Origin: an uncultured bacterium
GTDB lineage: Bacteria > Cloacimonadota > Cloacimonadia > Cloacimonadales > Cloacimonadaceae
Assembly: GCA_937924555.1 (NCBI GenBank)
Contig: CALDSN010000049.1
Location: 1 to 21,330, forward strand
Direction of reading: 5' to 3'
Length of the DNA: 21,330 bases
Each line of letters starts with the position of its first letter. Positions within the stretch are counted from its first letter, which is position 1. A program made the position numbers and the translations under genes. The notes below the pieces were generated by a model. That model ran no database searches, was not told the DNA's origin, and worked only from the letters and a program-made list of their open reading frames with translations. This document shows positions 16,052-21,330 of the stretch, piece after piece.

Positions 16052-17307
16052 GCTTGGTCTGCACTAAAGATACATTTGCCTTTCTTGAAGGACTTCAGTA
16101 GGTGGCTTGAGCCAAGGTGGTAGGGCAGGAAGTTCACTCCGGGGATATCCCATATACCAAAGTCTGCCTGTTTACCGGGTTCTAAAGATCCAAGTCTGCT
16201 ACCTTCGCATAGGGCATGGGCTGCGTTTATTGTGGAGGCGGATAGCGCTACAGCAGGACTGATGCCCATTTGCAGGCAAGCGATTGACATGGTTAAGGGC
16301 ATGGAGTCGCAATTGCAACTTCCCGGGTTATAGTCTGTGGCGATGGCGAGAGGCAAACCTGCTGCAATCATATCTTTGGCACGGGCATAGCTCTTGCTGC
16401 GCAAGGAGAAAAGGGTTGCCGGAAGTAGCACAGGAATCACTCCAGCTTGTTGCATGGAGCAAATGCCTGCATCCCCGGTGGCACCAAGGTGATCTGCAGA
16501 CACACAGCCCATTTCGGCAGCCAGTTCTGCTCCCCCCATGGGCTCTATCTCATCGGCATGCATCTTAAGCTTCAAGCCATGATCCCTGGCGCATTGCAGC
16601 ACTCTGCGGGATTCCTCAATGTTATACACATGGGCTTCGGTGAAGATATCGCAGAAACGGGCAATACCTTGCTCTGCCACAGCAGGAATCATCTCTTCAC
16701 AGAGGATTTTCAAGTAAGCTTCATGGTTGTTTTTATACTCAGCAGGATACTCATGCGCACCCATGAAAGTGGGGATGATGTCTATGCCCAATGTTTCGGC
16801 AAGGCGTTTTATGACTCGCAGTTGTTTAAGCTCACTCTTAGTGTCCAGCCCATATCCGCTTTTAGCTTCCAAAGTGGTTGCGCCAAGGCTTATCATCTTG
16901 CTTATTCTTTTGGCAGCAAGCTCATACAGTTGGTCTTCGGAGGCATCACGTGTGCTGGCGATGGTGGAGCGGATTCCCCCTCCTGCGAGGGCTATATCCA
17001 CATAAGTCTTGCCTTCCATGCGCATGGCAAATTCGTCCTGGCGGGTATGCACAAATACGGGGTGCGTATGGCAATCCACCAAGCCCGGTAGCACAAGCAT
17101 GCCCTTTGCATCCAGCTTTTCTGAGTCAGGATAGCGCCGGTACAGTTCTTCACTATTCCCGGTCTCCAGCACCAATCCGTCCTTGATGGCAATAGCCGCA
17201 TTGCTTGTAACAGCCAAGTCCTCCAAAGCAGCACCACATCTGGGTTCAGCTGCACCGGAAAGGCTAATCAAGCTACCGATATTATGTATTATTAAATCTG
17301 CCAACAT
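16048..17307 (-). CDS. hutI: Imidazolonepropionase
   Basis: A 419-residue amidohydrolase that opens the ring of imidazolone-5-propionate to N-formimino-glutamate in histidine breakdown. It shows GLVDCHTHPVF (residues 75-85) with the HxH metal pair. LAGGGIRSTI and LEAKSGYGLD follow. KMHADEIEP and SADHLGA supply further metal ligands, and ATDYNPGSCN matches the HutI Asp region. Length is normal. The ATG is preceded by GGGAG (17316-17320) with 8 nt spacing. No other hut gene is in the window; instead the gene overlaps the pseudokinase start by 4 nt (ATGA), an unexpected operon partner. Confidence 0.95.
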   Translation of the reverse strand: MLADLIIHNIGSLISLSGAAEPRCGAALEDLAVTSNAAIAIKDGLVLETGNSEELYRRYPDSEKLDAKGMLVLPGLVDCHTHPVFVHTRQDEFAMRMEGKTYVDIALAGGGIRSTIASTRDASEDQLYELAAKRISKMISLGATTLEAKSGYGLDTKSELKQLRVIKRLAETLGIDIIPTFMGAHEYPAEYKNNHEAYLKILCEEMIPAVAEQGIARFCDIFTEAHVYNIEESRRVLQCARDHGLKLKMHADEIEPMGGAELAAEMGCVSADHLGATGDAGICSMQQAGVIPVLLPATLFSLRSKSYARAKDMIAAGLPLAIATDYNPGSCNCDSMPLTMSIACLQMGISPAVALSASTINAAHALCEGSRLGSLEPGKQADFGIWDIPGVNFLPYHLGSSHLLKSFKKGKCIFSADQA

Positions 17308-17384
17308 CGTTCCAACTCCCAGGATTTATCCTTGGCATATTGCGTAATCACCGCTATTCCGTCAAGGCTTTTTTAGCAGTATAT

Positions 17385-17420
17385 AAAAAAGCATCCACAA
17401 GCTTTTGAGCCTATGGATGC
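17385..17420 (-). terminator. Rho-independent terminator after DUF1292 gene
   Basis: On the minus strand a 13-bp stem (11 pairs matched) starts with GCATCCA and closes with TGGATGC around a short loop of about 4 nt, followed at once by six Ts (17385-17390). It begins 22 nt after the DUF1292 stop and separates that gene from hutI. It is the clearest intrinsic terminator in the window. The rest of 17308-17442 holds only the hutI Shine-Dalgarno site and a second T-rich run. Confidence 0.88.
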
Positions 17421-17442
17421 AGATTAAGGAGGTGTTTATTTA

Positions 17443-17787
17443 CTATTCTTCGTCGAGGATGTCCAGTTCGTCACCTTCGGCGCTGAATATTTCGTCGAAC
17501 AAATCGGCTACTGCATTATATTCTGCATCGTCTTCGATGATGCTAAGCTCAAGCTGATCGTCCACTTCTTCGAAGCGAAGGATGTCGTATTCCACAGAGT
17601 CCATCTCGGAAAGGGCAACATACTGCTTGCCTTCGTGTTCGATGATGTTCAATACTTGAAAGTCTTTTTTGGTGCCATCTTCCATATCGAGGGTGATTAC
17701 ATTGGATTCGCAATTGCAATCGTCATCGCAGCAATCGTGATCGTGTTCTTCACCACAGTTGCAGGCTTGTTTTTCTTTATCTGTCAT
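17443..17787 (-). CDS. DUF1292 protein with Cys/His-rich N-terminus
   Basis: A 114-residue acidic protein. The middle, NVITLDMEDGTKKDFQVLN then IIEHEGKQYVALSE, matches DUF1292, a family of small bacterial proteins of unknown function. The first 27 residues carry six Cys and two His in a CxC, HDHDCC, CNC arrangement, which looks able to bind a metal and is not part of the DUF1292 core. I chose the ATG at 17787 because GGGAG (17794-17798) lies 6 nt upstream. Longer starts (to 17817) have no such site. It has its own terminator at 17385-17420. Confidence 0.85.
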   Translation of the reverse strand: MTDKEKQACNCGEEHDHDCCDDDCNCESNVITLDMEDGTKKDFQVLNIIEHEGKQYVALSEMDSVEYDILRFEEVDDQLELSIIEDDAEYNAVADLFDEIFSAEGDELDILDEE

Positions 17788-17874
17788 GATAAACTCCCAT
17801 AGCTTTTTTGCCATCATTTCCGAGGGGGCTATTCTGGCAAGCTAATTCTTGGTAACTACGAAAGCTATACGAGC

Positions 17875-18588
17875 TTAGGACTTTTCCTGCAGGGGGCGAA
17901 CTCCCCTTTTTCTAAGCTCATTAACCTCATTGATATAGCGCTGAACCGGAATCAGGAGCATCGAACCAAATAACCAAGGAACCAAAAAGCCTGTAACAGT
18001 GAACAACACGCTATTTGCCGTGAAGGGAATCGCTAACGCTCCACCGAAACCCAGATACCACAGCAAAGCAAGGCTTATCGCATTCCAACGGGGCTTAGCA
18101 TGGCGCAGCATCTCTCTATCGCTTTCAATCGCACGGAATATCACATAGGCAAAGATGGTTCTATCCAGCCAAACGATCAGCCAACTCCCGCGCATAAGCT
18201 TTTTGTTCGACACCAAGTACAGCCACTGCCTGTAGAACCAATACAGCTCAAAGAACCCAAGGCTTAGAAACTGATAGCGTAGCAGTTTGCTGGCAGGGAT
18301 GTTGTAATAGAGTTGCTGTTGTCCAAACACTTGCTCCAGGATTTTGTCCTCTTTGATGAACTCCCCGAATTTTTCCGCCGCTGCCTCATTGAAGATAGGA
18401 TGCGGAGCAGGTGCATGGATAATATCCATAATCTCCGGTAGTTCCTTCACTCTTGTCCACACTTTCTTCTTCTCAGAAATTACATAACTCTCCAGATCCA
18501 ATTCTTGTCGGAGCACCGCATCCGCTACTTTCGCGGAAGAGACAGGTCCCACATCCTTTCCATCACCCGAATAGTACCATCGCTGCAT
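17875..18588 (-). CDS. GYF_2 (DUF4339)-domain membrane protein
   Basis: A 237-residue protein. The first 55 residues (WYYSGDGKDVGPVSSAKVAD then VWTRVKELPE) match the GYF_2/DUF4339 module, thought to bind proline-rich peptides. A linker follows, then about four hydrophobic segments between residues 100 and 215 (LRYQFLSLGFFELYWFYRQW; LIVWLDRTIFAYVIF; AISLALLWYLGFGGAL; VLFTVTGFLVPWLFGSMLLI). The C-terminus is basic. The fold beyond GYF_2 resembles small membrane proteins of unknown role. Its gene start lies 81 nt from palindrome copy D, divergent from the beta-helix gene. Confidence 0.75.
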   Translation of the reverse strand: MQRWYYSGDGKDVGPVSSAKVADAVLRQELDLESYVISEKKKVWTRVKELPEIMDIIHAPAPHPIFNEAAAEKFGEFIKEDKILEQVFGQQQLYYNIPASKLLRYQFLSLGFFELYWFYRQWLYLVSNKKLMRGSWLIVWLDRTIFAYVIFRAIESDREMLRHAKPRWNAISLALLWYLGFGGALAIPFTANSVLFTVTGFLVPWLFGSMLLIPVQRYINEVNELRKRGVRPLQEKS

Positions 18589-18644
18589 AACAATACCTCA
18601 CTAACATCACTGACAAGGTCAGTCAATCCCTGCATACCAATATT

Positions 18645-18650
18645 CGTCAA
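18645..18650 (-). promoter_or_regulatory. Candidate -35 box (TTGACG) for the GYF_2 gene
   Basis: TTGACG on the minus strand, 56 nt upstream of the 18588 start and 19 nt from palindrome copy D, the same spacing as at copy B. No clear -10 element follows. Confidence 0.3.
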
Positions 18651-18669
18651 TATTATTATTGCTTGCTTG

Positions 18670-18744
18670 TGAACAATACGCTATCATTACGCTCTCATTA
18701 CGGGCAAAGTCCGCAGTAAGTCCGTAGTGATAGCGTAATGCTCC
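18670..18744. repeat. 11-nt-phased palindrome, copy D
   Basis: Arms 18670-18702 and 18712-18744 around a 9-nt loop, 24 of 33 positions complementary. Units include CTATCATTACG and CTCTCATTACG on the left and CGTAGTGATAG on the right. It is homologous to copy B in opposite orientation, loop included. It lies 81 nt upstream of the GYF_2 gene and 244 nt upstream of the divergent beta-helix gene. The rest of 18589-18988 holds TTGAC boxes, a small hairpin (CTTGTGAA at 18803 with TTCACAAG at 18829) and no gene. Confidence 0.82.
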
Positions 18745-18890
18745 CAAGGAGAATGCTCTACTAACCCATGAGTGCAGAAATATTTCCACAACCCTGTTTT
18801 GCCTTGTGAATTCGTGTATTCTATGCCCTTCACAAGCCGAAATTGCCGAAATACCAATGGCTAACAAGGCGTCAGTGAAGCAAAGAGAAC

Positions 18891-18896
18891 TTGACA
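18891..18896 (+). promoter_or_regulatory. Candidate -35 box (TTGACA) for the beta-helix gene
   Basis: A perfect TTGACA preceded by C, 92 nt before the ATG at 18989. At about 18 nt downstream the sequence reads GAGCAT. This would give a longer leader than the other genes. The ribosome site GAGG (18979-18982) lies 6 nt before the ATG. Confidence 0.3.
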
Positions 18897-18988
18897 AAAA
18901 CAAGAAAAGCACATGAGCATAGCGAACAGTAAATGCATCCCAACCTGATTGATATGACACAAATATAGAACATATACAGAGGTGAAAG

Positions 18989-21285
18989 ATGAGGAAATCA
19001 CTATTCCTTTTTGGGCTTTTTCTGCTTAGCAGCTTTTTGTGCCATGCTGCCATCGTGATACAAGGCGACATCGGCAGCGATACCACATTCTATCTTTCCA
19101 ACAATCCCCACCAGATACGGGGTACGGTGCGGGTGCTGAACGGGGCAAACCTGGTTATCGAACCGGGAGTAAACATCTTTTTCGAAGACAATTCTCAGTT
19201 GATAATCGAGGGTTCAGTGCAGGCTGTGGGGACTTCCCTGCTACCGATTGTGTTTAGCTCCATCAGCACCGAAACATTCAACACCCGGCTTGTTCTCACG
19301 AGTGCGGAAGCAAGCAGCTTTCAATATTGCACCTTTGGTAGAACCAATGATTCATACGGACTGATGCGAGTGCTAAACTCTCCCAATGTAAGCATATTGC
19401 ATTGCTCCTTTGGCACAAGCGTGGCTGGTAACGGGGTGCATATCGCCAGTTCCGCAGTCACGATTAACTACAGCAGTTTCAGCTCCATCAGCGGCAAGGG
19501 AATATATGTGAGCAGCAACTGTACTCTGAACCTGCACGACAGCAGCTTCGGCAACTGCCAAACCGCCTTGCATATCGAGGATAATGCCTACCCCACCCTA
19601 ACCTTAAGCAACCTAAGCATCTCAGACACGAGTTCCTACCCTCTTTACATGGCGGCACGGCACTATGCGCTACTGGATGGACTAAGCGTCAGCAGTGCAG
19701 GAAACCCCTATCTGTATATGTGGGATACATATATAGACTCCAACACGCTGCTCCCGAACTTTGCTCTGCCCTATCTGCTCCGCAGCTCGCTAAACATCAA
19801 CAACGGAGCAAGCCTTACCCTTGCTGAAGGTGTGCAGATACGCTTCCCTCAACACGCTGTATTGCAAGTGAATAACAACAGCAGCCTTATCGCTTTAGGG
19901 ACTGATGAGCAACCGATAAGCTTCTCTCCCGCGGGAGCTTTTGGCTGGAAGAACATCATCTTCGGCTCAAATAGCAGAGGAGAATTCAGCTTTTGCAGCT
20001 TCATCGGAGGTGGACAGCAAGAATATGGGTATGCTGAGCCTACAATCAAGTCCTCCGGGGCTGCAGAGCTTAGCTTCAGTAATTGTGACATCGCCGGAGG
20101 AAGCACTTATGCCATGTACATTGAGGGTAGCAATTCTGGCATGCTGGAGCTGTATAATTGCCTTATCCACGATGCTCCGAACACCGGGCTATACATCACC
20201 AATTCCAGCCTGAACTTGGATTATGCCAATCTTAGCATCAGCGATTGTGGCAAGCCTTTGATGCTGCCCGCAAACCTGATTGAAGACCTGGATAATCAAC
20301 CCAACCTGGAAGATAACACAGATAACCGCATCTTCATCCACATGAGCGGCAGTATCTATCGTCCAAGTACTTTCCGCAACTGGGGTGTGCCCTATGTGTC
20401 CGAAAGTGTGGAGATATATGCCTCTTACGTTCCCATCCAGATTGAAGCAGGATGCTCCTTCCAGCTTGGCTACAGCGTAGGCTTCACCCTCGAAGGGGCT
20501 TTAACTATCAACGGAACAGAGGAAGAACCGGTGGTGTTTGACCGTCTGCCCGGTTCCACGCAGAATTGGCGGGGCTTCAACCTGAACTCCAACTGTAGCT
20601 CTGCTATCTTCAACCACTGCCGCTTGCTTAATTGCTCCAGTTCCAACCAATATAACCATGTGCAAAGTGCTATCTCCATCTACCGTGCAGACAGGGTACA
20701 ACTGGAGAATGTGCTTATCCAGAACGCCATATGCCGCGGAGTGTACATTGAAAGTGCCAACAGCAGCAGTGATAGCCTGGATGTGCAGAACCTCAGCATC
20801 GACGGGTGTGGCATGGATGCTTTCTATCAGGCAGCTTCGGACTATAAACTTAACATCAACGGCTTATCTATCAATAACTGCAACGCCTATCCCTTGAGCA
20901 TCTCTGCCAACTGGGCACACATGCTTAGCGGACTAAGCCTCACAAATAGTGCCCAGAACCTTATCCGCTTCAATAACGGGGGTTATCTGGCAAGCCAAAC
21001 CCTTAGCAATCATGGCTATCCTTATCTGGTGATGGGTGCACCCCTATATGTATATTATGGAGTATCTGTTATTCTGGAACCGGGAACAACCATCTACTTT
21101 GATGATGCTCTAAGCTTGGAGATATATGGGTATCTGGAAGCCAATGGCAGCGCAGCAGAACCCATCCTGTTTGAGAGAAAACCCGGCATCACCACATACT
21201 GGCAGGGCATCCGCCTCTACAATAACAGCAACGCCTCCTTCGCATACTGCATATTCAACCACGGAGGCAGAGCCAATGAATATGG
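18989..21285 (+). CDS. Secreted tandem beta-helix protein, 3' truncated
   Basis: Open from the ATG at 18989 through the window end with no stop; 765 genuine codons are present. Residues 1-20 form a signal peptide (KSLFLFGLFLLSSFLCHA). The mature part is right-handed parallel beta-helix repeats rich in Asn, Ser and Cys (pectate-lyase-like, Beta_helix type). Four large modules recur about every 210-215 residues. Each opens with a variant of VIEPGVNIFFEDNSQLIIEG (anchors near 58, 275, 485 and 695), a GTxxEPIxF strand, then xCxF-type coils. No catalytic residues can be assigned; an adhesin or cell-surface passenger is likely. The C-terminus, where a sorting domain would sit, is lost. From 21286 the frame reads adapter (DRKSTRLNSSH). 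Confidence 0.9.
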
Positions 21286-21330
21286 AGATCGGAAGAGCAC
21301 ACGTCTGAACTCCAGTCACGATCAGATCTC
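21286..21330. other. Illumina TruSeq adapter and index (artefact)
   Basis: The bases from AGATCGGAAGAGC onward equal the TruSeq read-1 adapter for 34 nt (to 21319). They are followed by GATCAG, the TruSeq index 9 sequence, and the first five bases (ATCTC) of the constant tail. Translations give the familiar contaminant peptides RKSTRLNSSH (+) and VQTCALPI (-). These 45 bases are not part of the organism. Confidence 0.98.

Noticed and set aside
17421..17435. AAGGAGGTG on the plus strand, a perfect Shine-Dalgarno
   Set aside because: No start codon follows at usable distance and the strand opposes the coding gene; its complement resembles the 16S 3' end but probably by chance.
18619..19086. 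Minus-strand 155-residue frame across the intergenic gap
   Set aside because: It runs through palindrome copy D and into the signal-peptide region of the beta-helix gene; no domain and no ribosome site.
21110..21319. Minus-strand frame starting MTGVQTCALPI
   Set aside because: The start is Illumina adapter sequence; the peptide is a known contaminant signature.

Overview
The window looks like one end of a metagenome-assembled contig from a Gram-negative, anaerobe-type bacterium. Candidate phylum Cloacimonadota (WWE1) is my best guess, from the mix of gene families, the tight ATGA-overlapped gene packing and the large secreted beta-helix protein. No rRNA or marker gene is present to confirm this. 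Base composition is close to half GC throughout. I see no tRNA, rRNA, CRISPR array, transposase, integrase or replication origin. The last 45 bases (21286-21330) are not genomic: they are the Illumina TruSeq read adapter followed by an index, so the real sequence stops near 21285.

Layout. 1-536 is gene-free and holds a 73-bp direct repeat plus an 11-nt-phased palindrome. 537-3688 (+) is a three-gene operon: inositol-phosphate synthase, a TagB/TagF-like CDP-alcohol phosphotransferase and an inositol-phosphate cytidylyltransferase-like enzyme. Together they look like a route that makes inositol 1-phosphate, activates it as CDP-inositol and transfers it to a surface polymer. 3677-7979 (-) is a five-gene operon: WaaE-like GT2, GT9 heptosyltransferase, a second TagB-like enzyme, TatD-like hydrolase and TcdA. 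8216-12901 (-) is a second five-gene surface-glycan operon: two GT2 enzymes, a GT4, a GT10 fucosyltransferase and an FkbM methyltransferase. 13149-13820 (+) is an UPF0173 metallo-hydrolase. 13817-17307 (-) pairs imidazolonepropionase (hutI) with a 744-residue pseudokinase/membrane/FGE-like fusion. 17443-17787 (-) is a DUF1292 protein with a strong terminator. 17875-18588 (-) is a GYF_2-type membrane protein. 18989 to the contig end (+) is a secreted tandem beta-helix protein cut off by the end.

The surface-glycan genes form one functional block: lipopolysaccharide core assembly (GT9, WaaE-like), outer decoration (GT2, GT4, fucose, methyl) and phospho-polyol or phospho-inositol substituents (two TagB-like enzymes plus the CDP-inositol supply).

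The most novel signal is non-coding. All four large intergenic gaps carry exactly one palindrome built as three 11-nt units, a 2-9 nt loop and three complementary 11-nt units. The unit sequence drifts between loci while the architecture holds. Each copy lies 81-108 nt upstream of a gene start, usually 19-25 nt from a TTGAC[A/G] box. This suggests a helically phased regulatory element or a mobile promoter-associated repeat.
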